This document shows positions 20,285 through 30,018 of a stretch of DNA of 64,000 nt, one piece after another. Location: assembly GCF_018141405.1 (NCBI RefSeq), contig NZ_CP058648.1, forward strand, positions 697,001-761,000, written 5' to 3'. The translations under genes and the position numbers were made by a program. Origin of the DNA: Serpentinicella alkaliphila. GTDB lineage: Bacteria > Bacillota > Clostridia > Peptostreptococcales > Natronincolaceae. Numbering within the stretch: the first letter of the stretch is position 1; each line of letters opens with the position of its first letter. The notes below the pieces were generated by a model, which was given only the letters and a program-made list of their open reading frames with translations, was not told the DNA's origin and made no database searches.

Positions 20285-20309
20285 TTACTATTATATGAGG
20301 AGTGATGTA

Positions 20310-21167
20310 ATGGACAAAATACTGGAGCTCTTAAATGTTACAAAGGAATACAAAGGCTTTAAGCTTGATAATATAAGCTTTAGTTTAGATAGAGGCTATA
20401 TCATGGGATTAGTTGGTACTAGCGGGTCTGGAAAAACTACAATTATCAGACTTATTATGAATCTACTAGCTAAAAATGGTGGTCATATTAAACTATTTGG
20501 TTTAGATAATATTGAGAATGAACAAATTGTAAAGGAAAAAATTGGATTTGTTTATGACGAAAATATTTATCCTGTAAAATTACCACTTTCACATATAGGT
20601 AAGCTTATTGCACCTTTTTATAAAACTTGGGATCAACAGACCTTTGATAATTATCTATATAGATTTGATCTTAATCCCAATTCAAAAATCTATGAGTTAT
20701 CAAAGGGAATGAAAACTAAGTTCGCCTTAGCAATAGCCCTTTCCCATAAAGCAGAGCTTATTTTAATGGATGAACCAACTTCAGGGCTAGATCCAATATT
20801 TAGACGAGAACTTTTGACAATACTTCAGGAAGTAATTGAAGATGGTAATTGTAGTGTACTATTTTCTACCCATATAACTCAGGATTTGGATAGGGTTGCG
20901 GATTTTATTACATTTATTGATAGGGGAAAAGTTATTTTATCCGATAGCTATATTGACATAATTGAAAAATACAGATTAGTAAAAGCGCCTAAGGACTTCT
21001 TTGACAGAAACAAGGCTAATGTTATTGGTATTCAATATGGAAGCTTTGGTTCCGAAGGCCTTTGTTTAAATAGAGATGATTTAAATAAGCATGAGGAAGA
21101 TATAATCATTGCAAAGCCAACTATAGAAGATATTATGTTTTACTTATCGAAAAATCTGACTATATAG
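20310..21167 (+). CDS. ABC transporter ATP-binding protein
   Basis: This 285-residue ATPase has Walker A GTSGSGKTT, a signature variant YELSKGMKTKFALA, Walker B LILMDEPTSGLD and the switch His in FSTHI. I chose the ATG at 20310 (MDKILELLNV) because GAGGAGTG lies at correct spacing; an in-frame ATG at 20295 overlaps that site. A C-terminal extension of about 70 residues follows the core. It pairs with the two membrane proteins downstream in a YtrA-type efflux or export system; the substrate is unknown. Confidence 0.93.
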   Translation: MDKILELLNVTKEYKGFKLDNISFSLDRGYIMGLVGTSGSGKTTIIRLIMNLLAKNGGHIKLFGLDNIENEQIVKEKIGFVYDENIYPVKLPLSHIGKLIAPFYKTWDQQTFDNYLYRFDLNPNSKIYELSKGMKTKFALAIALSHKAELILMDEPTSGLDPIFRRELLTILQEVIEDGNCSVLFSTHITQDLDRVADFITFIDRGKVILSDSYIDIIEKYRLVKAPKDFFDRNKANVIGIQYGSFGSEGLCLNRDDLNKHEEDIIIAKPTIEDIMFYLSKNLTI

Positions 21168-21176
21168 GAGGTATTT

Positions 21177-21884
21177 ATGGTTACTAAGCTTATAAAGATG
21201 AATTTCTTTCTATTAAAATATAGTGGAAAACTCGAGGAAATAAAAGGTATTTATTTTTTATATCTTGTTTTTGTGGCTCTCTCTATTCTCTCTGAAACAA
21301 GTATGTTATTAGCTCCATTTACTTATATCATAGGAAGCGTTGTAATATTTGGCTTCCTATATAATACTGAAAGTAGCTACTCAAACCCTTCAGCTTTTAG
21401 AGACTTTAATAACAATTCGATAATATTACAAAATAGTTTGCCCGTTACAAGAAATGATTTTGTCAAGGGTAGGGTTCTATATATTCTAATAGTAAATTTG
21501 ATTACAGCTATACTATTGACTCCTAGTGTTATCTCAATATTATTTATTCGACATAGATTTCCTATAAACCTCATTGGTCCAAAGCAAATTCTTTTATTTG
21601 GTTTAGGTTATTATCTATTTATAGTTTGGGGTGTATTATTAGGAGAGTTAGTTCGCATTTCAAACGGAAGGACATCCGAAGAAAATAAGAAAAGAAATAA
21701 AGTTGTTACTGGAATTTTATTTGCTTTAATTATACTAAATTACTTTTTACAACCATATATTCCGAGAATTAAGCTTAGCTTAAAATACCCTTTTATTACA
21801 ATAGCTTCGCTATTAATCATCATTCTAATAGTTCAAATTGTTTGGGTATTTAAAAAAATTAATACTATAGATTTTCATCAATAA
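21177..21884 (+). CDS. ABC-2-type membrane protein of the GntR cassette
   Basis: This 235-residue protein has about six hydrophobic segments and a central basic cytosolic stretch (GRTSEENKKRNK). An AGGAGG site precedes the start 10 bp after the ATPase stop. The conserved-looking NSIILQNSLPVTRNDFVKGR resembles the LP.sR..fv..r motif of ABC2_membrane_5-type permeases (compare LLKSLPLDKQNL in the next gene). It is likely one half of a heterodimeric permease. Confidence 0.75.
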   Translation: MVTKLIKMNFFLLKYSGKLEEIKGIYFLYLVFVALSILSETSMLLAPFTYIIGSVVIFGFLYNTESSYSNPSAFRDFNNNSIILQNSLPVTRNDFVKGRVLYILIVNLITAILLTPSVISILFIRHRFPINLIGPKQILLFGLGYYLFIVWGVLLGELVRISNGRTSEENKKRNKVVTGILFALIILNYFLQPYIPRIKLSLKYPFITIASLLIIILIVQIVWVFKKINTIDFHQ

Positions 21885-21895
21885 GGAGATTAATA

Positions 21896-22522
21896 ATGGA
21901 TAAATTACTTAAATTTTATTATACAAAAATAGCACAAATACTTTTAATGGCACTATTATATAATCTCGCTATTTTACACAATAACTTTATAATATTTCTT
22001 ATTCCAAGCGTAGTTTTAGTAACTATTAATACACTGCTCAAAGGCCAATCTTTTTATTTTAATGAAATTCTCCTCAAGTCTCTTCCATTAGATAAACAAA
22101 ATTTATGTTACAAAATAATTAGATTTATGATTGTATCACTACTTCTTGTAACTATCTGCTCTATAATATATTTTTTTAGTTTAAAACAATTTGATTTTTT
22201 CATAACTCTTAATATAGGTATAGTAATAGTAACATTTCTTCTAAGTCTTCCGAGCACTATATTAACTTTTAATCCTTTCTTGTCTAATATACTGCTGCCT
22301 AAAAGTGACATAGGATTAATATTTGGTTATACTATTCCACTAGCAATTTCTTTAATTACTTTTATAATCTTCGCCAATATACTCAATTTAGAGGGTACTT
22401 CTACTCAATTAACATATCTTACTATTTTATCCCTCCCTCTATATTTTTTCTCAACTCGGTCCACATTAAATACGTACGAAGAAATACTAAAAGAGATAGA
22501 TAGACCCATTGATTTTAACTAA
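21896..22522 (+). CDS. Second ABC-2-type membrane protein of the GntR cassette
   Basis: This 208-residue protein has about six hydrophobic helices. ILLKSLPLDKQNLCYKI near residues 60-76 parallels the LPVTRNDFVKG motif of the preceding protein, so the two are probably homologous permease halves. It starts 11 bp after that gene with AAGGAG upstream. It is last in the operon and followed by a terminator. No substrate prediction is possible. Confidence 0.72.
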   Translation: MDKLLKFYYTKIAQILLMALLYNLAILHNNFIIFLIPSVVLVTINTLLKGQSFYFNEILLKSLPLDKQNLCYKIIRFMIVSLLLVTICSIIYFFSLKQFDFFITLNIGIVIVTFLLSLPSTILTFNPFLSNILLPKSDIGLIFGYTIPLAISLITFIIFANILNLEGTSTQLTYLTILSLPLYFFSTRSTLNTYEEILKEIDRPIDFN

Positions 22523-22523
22523 G

Positions 22524-22550
22524 ATACTCCAATTTCAAGGAGTATTTTTT
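22524..22550 (+). terminator. Rho-independent terminator of the GntR-ABC operon
   Basis: ATACTCC (22524-22530) pairs with GGAGTAT (22539-22545), followed by a T run, directly after the last stop codon. Confidence 0.85.
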
Positions 22551-22618
22551 AGTTTGCAATAATTTGTTTAGTACAAAAGAAGGTTTTTGTAAAAAAATGT
22601 CGAACTATGTATTATTGA

Positions 22619-24300
22619 CATGAGTTATGCAGTTCGTGTAAATAAATGTAAATAAGACTGATGTATCGTATATTATAATATACTAAAAAATATTTTTGTT
22701 TTATATGTCTTGAAATAGCAAAAAAGACTTGACTTTTTAAACCCGCCCCAATAATCAAAGTGAATGGTATTAATAGCCATTACTCTTGATGAATGGGTGA
22801 TAAATATGACTCTTGGGAAACCGAAATATAGAAATTTACAACAAGGAAATGGGGGCGGAACGCCAGTTTTAAAAGCAATTTGGGATAAATTTGATTTTTC
22901 ACTTCTGCTTACGCAATCGGGTATTGTAAAACGTAATGGTGTACCCACTTGGCTTATTGCTTTTGCTTATGTGGTAGGACTTATTGCTAATAAAAATTCT
23001 GTCTCACGTATTTCTGATTATGCTACTAAGGATAGCTTATTACAACCGATGTTTCGGAATCTTAAAATGGCTCAATATACCTTTAGCCGCTTTTTTACAA
23101 CTGATTATAATTGGGGTTTATTTAGTTTTAAAAGAGTACAAAGACTACAACAAGAAGAAGAAACTGCATTTACTGAAGGAGATGTTATTGTACTTGATGA
23201 TACAAAGGTGGCTCATGCCCATGGAAAGAAAATCCCTTTCCTTTGTTGGTTATATGATAGCTCCATTAAAATAAATATCTGGTGTATGAATATAGTTGCT
23301 ACAACTGTTGTATTAAAGAACGGACTTAAATATCCATTGTTTTGGCGTATTTGGCGTAAGGTAGAAAATAGCGATGAAAAACAGACAAAAATAGATCTTT
23401 CAAAAGAAATGCTAATGGATATTCGCCGGATTTACACAGGGGTACTATGGGTTGCCATGGACCCTGGTTTTTATGCAAAGACTTTTTTAATTGGCTCACA
23501 GATCATCAATATGATTGGGTTACTAAGGCAAAACGTAATCTGACACTTTATCGAAAAGAAATTGAGAATATTACAGGCCGAGAACGCTTTATCCCTGTAA
23601 AGCCTTCAATGCTTATTAAAGAAGTTTTTTCAAACTTCTTATTAGTGGTCTTAAAGATAAAGTAAGTGCTATATCCATACCTAATATTTATATCAAGTTA
23701 CCCTACCGTTTAGTTGGAAAGCAGGGTAAAGTAGTAACTAAGTATCGTTATACGCCTATTGCGGCAGTTGTAGCTACAAGACTCAAAGAAGATACTGAAA
23801 TGATGAAGGATGAATTTGAGAAAAACAAAGAGGTTGCGGCTACATATCGTGGGGCTTACCTTTTGATTAGTAATAGGGTCGATAATCCTGAAGAAGCTTT
23901 AGATGCATATATTAAGCGTTGGAGCATTGAGGTTTTTTTTAGAACTGCAAAACAAGAACTGGGGTTGAATTCTTGCCACTCAACGTCGGAAAGTCATCAT
24001 TACGCCCATATTGAGCTCATTTTTACAGCAGAAACTTTACTTGTCTATGCAAGATGGGAACTCAATAATAAAGGCGCTGAAGAAGGCTTCACCCACGGCG
24101 AAATGGTCCGAAACTTTTTCAACGCCACATACCGTATCGTTATAAAAGCACAGCAATGCTTTCAAACTATACAAGTACATTTTGACACAGAAGTTAGGCA
24201 ATTTGCAAGACTTATTGATAAATTTTGGCCGAAGAATTTATTGTTAGGTTGGTTTACTGTGCAAAATTCCCAGTATATGGAGTCAACTGCATAACTCATG
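22619..24300 (+). mobile_element. IS4-family insertion sequence, copy B (1682 bp)
   Basis: The ends CATGAGTTATGCAGTT and its complement match those of copies A and C. A 7-bp target duplication TTATTGA occurs at 22612-22618 and 24301-24307. The transposase is on the plus strand and the right end lies 33 bp before the chemoreceptor ATG (24334), so this insertion probably separated that gene from its promoter. Confidence 0.95.
22806..24294 (+). pseudogene. IS4-family transposase, frameshifted (copy B)
   Basis: The protein is identical to copy A in the first half. Copy B reads GACCCTGG at 23460 where copy A has GACCGCTGG (1-base loss after the second catalytic Asp region). It has six rather than seven T near 23627 and GCGGCAG near 23762, and a clustered difference at 23540 (ATCTGACAC versus ATACAGCAC). 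The C-terminal part with the Y-R-E-K signature is intact but out of frame with the start. Confidence 0.85.
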
Positions 24301-24333
24301 TTATTGAAAATAATATATGAATGGAGGAGGACA

Positions 24334-26373
24334 ATGAAAAAAAATAATCTACAAGAAAAAAAAGGCTCTATTAAGTTCAAGTTAATTATTCTTCCTTTAA
24401 TAATTGTACTTGTTGCCATCTCTATAAATGGAGCAATTTCCTCGTATTTAACTAGAACAAGCTTGTTAGATCAAATACAAGGAAATGGTATTGAACTCGC
24501 TACATATGCCACAGAAAAGATTCAGAATTCTCATTTAGCTTTACAAACAATATCTCACCTTGTAGAAAATAACATTCGGTCTGTTGGAAGGGTTGTTTTG
24601 TCAAACCAAAATAATTTAAGTAATAATTATTTAATTCAGCTAACACAAGCATTAGATGCTGATGAAATAAATGTATTTAACCAAAACGGCGAAGTTATTT
24701 ATTCGAATTATCCAGAGAATATTGGTTGGAAGGCACCTGATACTCATATGGCACGTATTTTTCTTAATGGAAATAGCAATGAGCTATTTGAAGAAATAAG
24801 AAAAAGTGCTTCTTCAGAAGATTTCTATAAATATGGGTATGTAAGGAATTCAAGTGGTTATTTTGTCCAAGTAGGGGTTTTGGCTAACACTATAAATAAT
24901 CTAACGGAGCAATTTAGCTACCAAAACTTAGTTAATAAATTAGCTGAAAATGAGGAAGTTATTTATGCATCATTCGTAGATAAAGATCTTAACTCAATCG
25001 CCCATAGTAACAAGGAATTAGTAGGATTAACACTTACTGATGAAGGTAGTAAAGTAGCAGCATTAGAGGGACAAATTTATTCCACTCAGCTTGTATATGG
25101 AGATGAAAAAATAGATGTCTACGAGGTTTATGTACCTGTTGTTATATATGGTAATCTAATAGGTGCGTTAAGTCTTGGTTTTTCAATGAGAAATGTTTCG
25201 TCCTCAATTAGAAGTAACCTTATTTCGACGATTATGTTTGGTTTAATTACGTTTATATTGCTAGGTATAATTATGTATTTAATCTCTAAGTATATTCTAA
25301 AGAATTTACAATTAACAACATCCCATTTAAATCTTCTATCAACCGGTGATTTCTCTGGGGAATTATCTGAAGAATATACTAACTCTAGGGATGAATTTGG
25401 AGAAATAGCAATAGCCATTAGGAATATGCAAAGTTCCATTAGAGATATCTTTAAGAATGTATACCTTAGCTCTCAATTATTAGCTGCATCCTCCGAGGAA
25501 CTTACTGCAACAAGCCATCAATCAGCAACTGCCGCAGAAGAAGTAGCAAAAACAATAGAGCAAATAGCTATAGGTTCTACTGAACAGGCTAAAGATACAG
25601 AAAAGGGTGCCTTAAATATCCGTGAGTTAGGACAATTAATTGAAAAAGACCTTAATTACATTAAAAGTTTAAATGCTTCAACTGAAGAAGTTACTAAACT
25701 TAAAAATGAGGGTCTGGACATTCTTAAGGACTTAGTAAATAAAACTAAAGAAAGTAGCAGTGCTGCCCATGAGGTTAGTCAAATAATTATTACAACTAAC
25801 GAAAGTGCTAGTAAAATCGAGCAGGCAAGTCAAATGATAATTAACATATCTGAGCAAACAAATCTTCTAGCACTTAATGCGGCTATTGAATCTGCCAGAG
25901 CCGGTGAGGCTGGAAGAGGCTTTGCAGTAGTTGCAGAGGAAATTCGTAAACTAGCTGAGCAATCTGATCAATTTGCCGGTGAAATTTCAAAAATTATTAA
26001 AGAGCTAACAGATAAAACCTCCTATGCTGTTAACACAATGGCAAGTGTAGGAAGAATAGTTGATTCTCAAACCAAAATAGTAGAGGTTACAAATTCAAAG
26101 TTTGAAGGAATTAGTTTTTCTATAGAAAATATGAAGAGTATTATTGAAACAATTAATAGATCCGCCCAAGAAATGAATAATAAAAAGGAAGAAATTATTC
26201 AGATTATACAAAACCTTTCTTCCATATCTGAGGATAATGCTGCAGGGACAGAACAGGCTTCTGCTTCCGTTGAGGAACAAACTGCTACAATGCAGGAATT
26301 GGCTAATTCCTCTGAGGCTTTATCTCGCCTAGCAGAAGAGTTACAGGATAGTATTTCTAAATTTAAATATTAA
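24334..26373 (+). CDS. Methyl-accepting chemotaxis protein
   Basis: This 679-residue receptor starts at the ATG at 24334 (GGAGGAGG upstream); the earlier in-frame ATG at 24298 is the last bases of the IS. TM1 is at about 16-36, an extracellular Cache-like sensor at about 40-280, TM2 at about 290-312, HAMP next, then the signalling domain with the conserved hairpin tip [19 protein letters not shown]. It relays ligand signals to CheA. No C-terminal CheR pentapeptide is seen. The ligand is unknown. Confidence 0.93.
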   Translation: MKKNNLQEKKGSIKFKLIILPLIIVLVAISINGAISSYLTRTSLLDQIQGNGIELATYATEKIQNSHLALQTISHLVENNIRSVGRVVLSNQNNLSNNYLIQLTQALDADEINVFNQNGEVIYSNYPENIGWKAPDTHMARIFLNGNSNELFEEIRKSASSEDFYKYGYVRNSSGYFVQVGVLANTINNLTEQFSYQNLVNKLAENEEVIYASFVDKDLNSIAHSNKELVGLTLTDEGSKVAALEGQIYSTQLVYGDEKIDVYEVYVPVVIYGNLIGALSLGFSMRNVSSSIRSNLISTIMFGLITFILLGIIMYLISKYILKNLQLTTSHLNLLSTGDFSGELSEEYTNSRDEFGEIAIAIRNMQSSIRDIFKNVYLSSQLLAASSEELTATSHQSATAAEEVAKTIEQIAIGSTEQAKDTEKGALNIRELGQLIEKDLNYIKSLNASTEEVTKLKNEGLDILKDLVNKTKESSSAAHEVSQIIITTNESASKIEQASQMIINISEQTNLLALNAAIESARAGEAGRGFAVVAEEIRKLAEQSDQFAGEISKIIKELTDKTSYAVNTMASVGRIVDSQTKIVEVTNSKFEGISFSIENMKSIIETINRSAQEMNNKKEEIIQIIQNLSSISEDNAAGTEQASASVEEQTATMQELANSSEALSRLAEELQDSISKFKY

Positions 26374-26381
26374 TATTAATA

Positions 26382-26405
26382 AAGCTCCTGAAATCTCAGG
26401 AGCTT
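26382..26405. terminator. Hairpin between the chemoreceptor and prfA (convergent)
   Basis: Perfect 10-bp stem AAGCTCCTGA/TCAGGAGCTT with a 4-base loop AATC. T runs are weak on both sides, so it is a moderate bidirectional terminator shared by the two convergent genes. Confidence 0.7.
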
Positions 26406-26410
26406 GTTAA

Positions 26411-27484
26411 TTACTGTTGAACCTCTTTTAATTTTTCAGCCTGGTCTGAAGTAATAAGGGCATCTATCATATCCTCTATTTCACCTTCTAAATAACTATC
26501 CAGCTGATATATCGTTAAATTAATTCTATGATCTGTAACTCTTCCCTGTGGGAAGTTATATGTTCTAATTCTTTCACTTCTATCTCCAGAACCAACCTGC
26601 GACTTTCTATTTTGAGCGATTTCTGCCTGTTGCTCTTGTACAAGTCTATCATATAATCTAGCCTTAAGGACTTTTAATGCCTTTTCTTTATTTTTATGTT
26701 GTGATTTTTCATCCTGGCAGGATACTATTATACCTGTTGGTATATGAGTTGCTCTTACGGCAGAGTCCGTCGTATTAACACTCTGTCCACCTGAACCAGA
26801 GGATCTAAACACATCTATTCTAACTTCATTCATATTTAAGTCAAATTCAACATCATCTACCTCTGGTAAAACAGCTACTGTTGCAGCAGAAGTATGTATT
26901 CTTCCGCCAGATTCTGTGGTGGGGATTCTTTGAACTCTATGAGTACCACTTTCATATTTTAATTTTGAATAAGCTCCATGTCCCTTAATCATAAAGATAG
27001 CCTCTTTATAGCCACCTACTCCTGTTTCATTTAAACTCATTAGTTCAACACGCCAACCTTGTTTTTCTGCATATCTAGAATACATTCTTAACAGGTCTCC
27101 AGCAAATAATCCTGCCTCATCTCCACCTGTACCTGCCCTTATTTCAACAATAACGTTTTTCTCATCATTTGGGTCCTTAGGTAAAAGCAAGATTTTTAAT
27201 TCTTCCTTATACTGCTCAATTTTATCTTCTAATTCACCAATTTCTAATTTTGCCATTTCCTTTAACTCATCATCTGCGGACTTGTCATACAAAATTTCTT
27301 TGGCTTCTTTATAAGCTTTTTCAGAGTCAATATATTCCTTATATTTTTCCACTATAGGCTCTAAATCTGAATGTTCCTTTACAAGTTTTTTCCACTCATT
27401 CTGATTGTTTATAACATCCGGGTCACTGATTTTTCTACCCAAATCCTCATATTTCTCTTGTAAAAAAGCTAGTTTATCTAGCAT
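26411..27484 (-). CDS. prfA: Peptide chain release factor 1
   Basis: This 357-residue protein has the universal GGQ hydrolysis motif in [17 protein letters not shown] and family-typical blocks ([38 protein letters not shown]). It recognises UAA/UAG stop codons and releases the peptide. The partner methyltransferase gene prmC lies upstream on the same strand but is separated by an opposite-strand gene (27672-27989). Length is standard. Confidence 0.97.
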   Translation of the reverse strand: MLDKLAFLQEKYEDLGRKISDPDVINNQNEWKKLVKEHSDLEPIVEKYKEYIDSEKAYKEAKEILYDKSADDELKEMAKLEIGELEDKIEQYKEELKILLLPKDPNDEKNVIVEIRAGTGGDEAGLFAGDLLRMYSRYAEKQGWRVELMSLNETGVGGYKEAIFMIKGHGAYSKLKYESGTHRVQRIPTTESGGRIHTSAATVAVLPEVDDVEFDLNMNEVRIDVFRSSGSGGQSVNTTDSAVRATHIPTGIIVSCQDEKSQHKNKEKALKVLKARLYDRLVQEQQAEIAQNRKSQVGSGDRSERIRTYNFPQGRVTDHRINLTIYQLDSYLEGEIEDMIDALITSDQAEKLKEVQQ

Positions 27485-27640
27485 TAAAATTCACCTCGAC
27501 TACGAATATTTTACACATTTATCTATTATATCACAATTAATATTTTTTTACTATTTTTCCATTCTAAAAAAATAATATAACTTTTTATTAAATATTTGCC
27601 CATTTTCGGGTAAAATAGTATATAATAATATAAATAGTTT

Positions 27641-27657
27641 TAATATTCAGAATATTA
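27641..27657. promoter_or_regulatory. Perfect palindrome abutting the ribosome binding site of the ferritin-like gene
   Basis: TAATATTCAGAATATTA has 8-bp arms around a single A and runs directly into AAGGAGG (27657-27663). A weak promoter (TTGCCC at 27596, TATATA at 27619, 17-bp spacing) lies just upstream. The palindrome could be a repressor operator or a small hairpin masking translation. Confidence 0.5.
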
Positions 27658-27671
27658 AGGAGGTTTTTAAA

Positions 27672-27989
27672 ATGTCTAATTATTATGAACCCGTTGAGCA
27701 GTTAGATGAATTCACGAAGGACATGGCTAGAGCATTAAATTGTCTAAAAAAAGACCTTGAATCTATAGATATGTATAATCAAAGGGTATGCAGTAGTAAT
27801 AGTGAAGATTTAAAAGCCGTTTTAGCAAATAATAGAGATGAAAAAATTAAGCATGTGTGTCTAACATTAGAATGGTTGAGACGGAATTCAAAGGAATGGG
27901 AAAAGGAACTAAAAAACTACCTTTTTACACAGCAGCCAATAGCAAAATCTGAGGGTGGCCTTTGCTGGAGACCTAGAAAACAGGATTAA
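27672..27989 (+). CDS. Small ferritin-like protein of the encapsulin-cargo (EncFtn) type, with altered metal ligands
   Basis: This 105-residue helical protein has the layout of encapsulated ferritins: YEPVEQL, then a helix ending DLESIDMYNQR, LKAVLANNRDEKIKHVCLTL, EWLRR and KNYLFTQQPI. Those blocks match my memory of the EncFtn family (WYDQR, LAHNRDEEKEHAAM, EWLRR, YLFT). Acidic D28 and E30 and H61 are retained, but the position of the key second-helix Glu is K58, and the family Trp is M34. It has no signal peptide and no encapsulin gene nearby. The C-terminal tail ends GGLCWRPRKQD. It may bind metal weakly or have another role. Confidence 0.55.
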   Translation: MSNYYEPVEQLDEFTKDMARALNCLKKDLESIDMYNQRVCSSNSEDLKAVLANNRDEKIKHVCLTLEWLRRNSKEWEKELKNYLFTQQPIAKSEGGLCWRPRKQD

Positions 27990-28070
27990 AAAGTAAATAT
28001 TGTTATATACCTAATTTGCCAGAGTTTTCTCCCCAAGCAATATTAATTGGCTAAATTTAGGTTTATACTT

Positions 28071-28098
28071 AGAGAATCTCCAAGAGATTCTCTTTTTT
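28071..28098 (+). terminator. Terminator of the ferritin-like gene
   Basis: AGAGAATCTC/GAGATTCTCT stem with a 3-base loop CAA and a run of T, just at the prmC stop on the other strand. Confidence 0.88.
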
Positions 28099-28966
28099 AT
28101 TTGTACTTACCCTTTACTACCCTATCTAATCCTGCCAAATCTTTTATAACACTTATATCACTAAAATCCTTCTCTCTCATTAAATTTACAAGATCCTGTC
28201 CCTGATTATAACCTATTTCAAAGATTAGCCACGCTCCATTTTTTAAATAATTAGGCGCAGTTTCAATAATACTTCTATAAAAATCTAGTCCATCCTCTCC
28301 ACCATCAAGAGCCAGCTTAGGCTCATAGCTTTTAACTTGCTCATCTAATTCCAACACATCTTTTGATGGAATATATGGTGGATTTGATACAATATAATCA
28401 AAGCTTTTTTCTAATCCTTTATTATTTAAAGGTTCAAACATGCTCCCTAATAAAAACTCAATTCTATCTGACACCCCATTGTTTAAAGCATTGATTTTAG
28501 CTATCTCAAGGGCTTTTTCTGAAATATCCACTGAATATACCTGGGCCTTATTAATATATTTAGCTAGACTTATAGTAATAGCTCCGCTACCTGTACCGAT
28601 ATCTAATATATCTACTTCCTCATTTGCCTTTTCTTTATTATATATTTCAATAACCTCTTCAACTAATATTTCTGTATCTCCTCTGGGTATTAACACCCTT
28701 TCATCCACATAAAAATCTAAACCCATAAACTGTTGATAGTTTACAATATATTGAATTGGCATCCGATTCTTTCTTTTATCAACAGCTTCCCAAAATTTCC
28801 GACATATTTCCCGGGAAATCTCCTTTTCCGGATATATATGTACATAACTTCTGTCTTTATTCAAAAAATAACATAAGAGTACCTCAGCATCTAACTGAGG
28901 TGTTGGTAATTGTAGCTTTTCAAATTGTTCTCTAGCCTCTTTTAAAAGCTGTGATATATTCATCAT
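28097..28966 (-). CDS. prmC: Release factor glutamine methyltransferase
   Basis: This 289-residue SAM-dependent enzyme methylates the GGQ glutamine of RF1/RF2. The N-terminal substrate-binding helix bundle is followed by the SAM motif VDILDIGTGSGAITISLA and the catalytic NPPY in DYIVSNPPYIPS. The neighbour in most genomes is prfA, here about 600 bp downstream on the same strand with a plus-strand gene between. A second ATG at codon 2 is an equally likely start. Confidence 0.95.
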   Translation of the reverse strand: MMNISQLLKEAREQFEKLQLPTPQLDAEVLLCYFLNKDRSYVHIYPEKEISREICRKFWEAVDKRKNRMPIQYIVNYQQFMGLDFYVDERVLIPRGDTEILVEEVIEIYNKEKANEEVDILDIGTGSGAITISLAKYINKAQVYSVDISEKALEIAKINALNNGVSDRIEFLLGSMFEPLNNKGLEKSFDYIVSNPPYIPSKDVLELDEQVKSYEPKLALDGGEDGLDFYRSIIETAPNYLKNGAWLIFEIGYNQGQDLVNLMREKDFSDISVIKDLAGLDRVVKGKYK

Positions 28967-29136
28967 CTATTTCAACTCCAATTAGTACATTATTTGCAAC
29001 TCGCTAATTTTAATGCTATTATATCACATTTTGCTTTTTTTTAAGCAATATAAAGCATGTATTTAACAATTTGTATTTTAAATTTCAAAGAGTATGTAGT
29101 ATCATTAAAAAAAACGGATAAAAGGAGTCAAATTTT

Positions 29137-29970
29137 ATGAATAACAAGCCTAAGCTGATAATTTTAGATCTAGATGGAACTGTATATGAGGATATACACC
29201 ATTTTGATTATTATGTAGATTCTATTAAAAGTCTGCTCCCTGAAACTACACAGGATAATTTTCTAAAGGACTACCAGTCAGTTTTAAACAATGAGCATCC
29301 ATTAAAATTTGGTCGCATATACGATACTCACAATGACCTTGTTATTGTACAATTTAATAATTCTATTGAAGATGTTTATACTTGGAGTGGTTCACAACTT
29401 GAACAGGGAAAAATACAGGACCTATACCCCCAACCTGTTAACATCGATATGCAGCGTTACTTAAGTATAGGTGATTTATGGTGGGTTCCTAATGCTATAG
29501 CCGCTCATTATGGCTTGAATCGAACGCAAACGAAACAATCGTTTTTTAAAACAAGAGAATATATGATGGGGCCTGACTTTAATATGATTCCAGTCCCAGG
29601 GTTTAAAGAATGCTTAGCAAGTCTTCAAAGTACAATTCATTTAGTTTTAATGACTAATAGCCCTCAAGTAGATAGTGAAGTAATTTTAGAGAAATTAGGA
29701 CTGAAGGATTTGTTTACGGAGAAAATTTTCACAGCCTCAAAACCTACTAAAACTATAGAGCATATAAAATATTTGTCGGAAAAATATAAGGTTTCATATG
29801 AAGAAATATTAAGCATTGGAGACAATTATATTAATGAAATTCTTCCGGCTAGTCAATTATCTTGTCAGACTATTTATATTGACCATCACAACAGTGGATA
29901 TGAGAATCTTGGAATAGTAGTTAATAGTGTAAGAGGTCTTATTCCACATTTAAATAAACTAATTGATTAA
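29137..29970 (+). CDS. HAD-superfamily hydrolase
   Basis: This 277-residue protein has the four HAD motifs: LIILDLDGTVYEDI (nucleophile Asp and DxDGT), LVLMTNS (motif II), a Lys in TASKPTK (motif III) and SIGDNYINEI (motif IV, variant GDN). A large cap (about residues 20-150) lies between motifs I and II, with W-rich LWWVPNAIAAHYGLN. The substrate is unknown; it is likely a small phosphorylated metabolite. An AAGGAG site precedes the ATG. It is on the opposite strand from the backbone. Confidence 0.82.
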   Translation: MNNKPKLIILDLDGTVYEDIHHFDYYVDSIKSLLPETTQDNFLKDYQSVLNNEHPLKFGRIYDTHNDLVIVQFNNSIEDVYTWSGSQLEQGKIQDLYPQPVNIDMQRYLSIGDLWWVPNAIAAHYGLNRTQTKQSFFKTREYMMGPDFNMIPVPGFKECLASLQSTIHLVLMTNSPQVDSEVILEKLGLKDLFTEKIFTASKPTKTIEHIKYLSEKYKVSYEEILSIGDNYINEILPASQLSCQTIYIDHHNSGYENLGIVVNSVRGLIPHLNKLID

Positions 29971-29974
29971 AAAT

Positions 29975-30016
29975 AAGGGTATATGATACTAATTAAGTAA
30001 TCATACACCCTTTATT
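29975..30016. terminator. Bidirectional terminator between HAD and yqhQ genes
   Basis: AAGGGT and TATGAT pair with ATCATA and ACCCTT, with small mismatches, and T-rich sequence follows. It lies between convergent stops. Confidence 0.75.
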
Positions 30017-30018
30017 CT

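Noticed and set aside
22673-22948. Minus-strand 91-residue frame repeated in all IS copies
   Set aside because: It is antisense to the transposase start and is present only because the IS is repeated; no ribosome site is seen.
18094-24300. Composite transposon carrying the GntR-ABC operon
   Set aside because: Each IS copy has its own flanking target duplication (TATACT; TTATTGA), and the outer flanks do not match.
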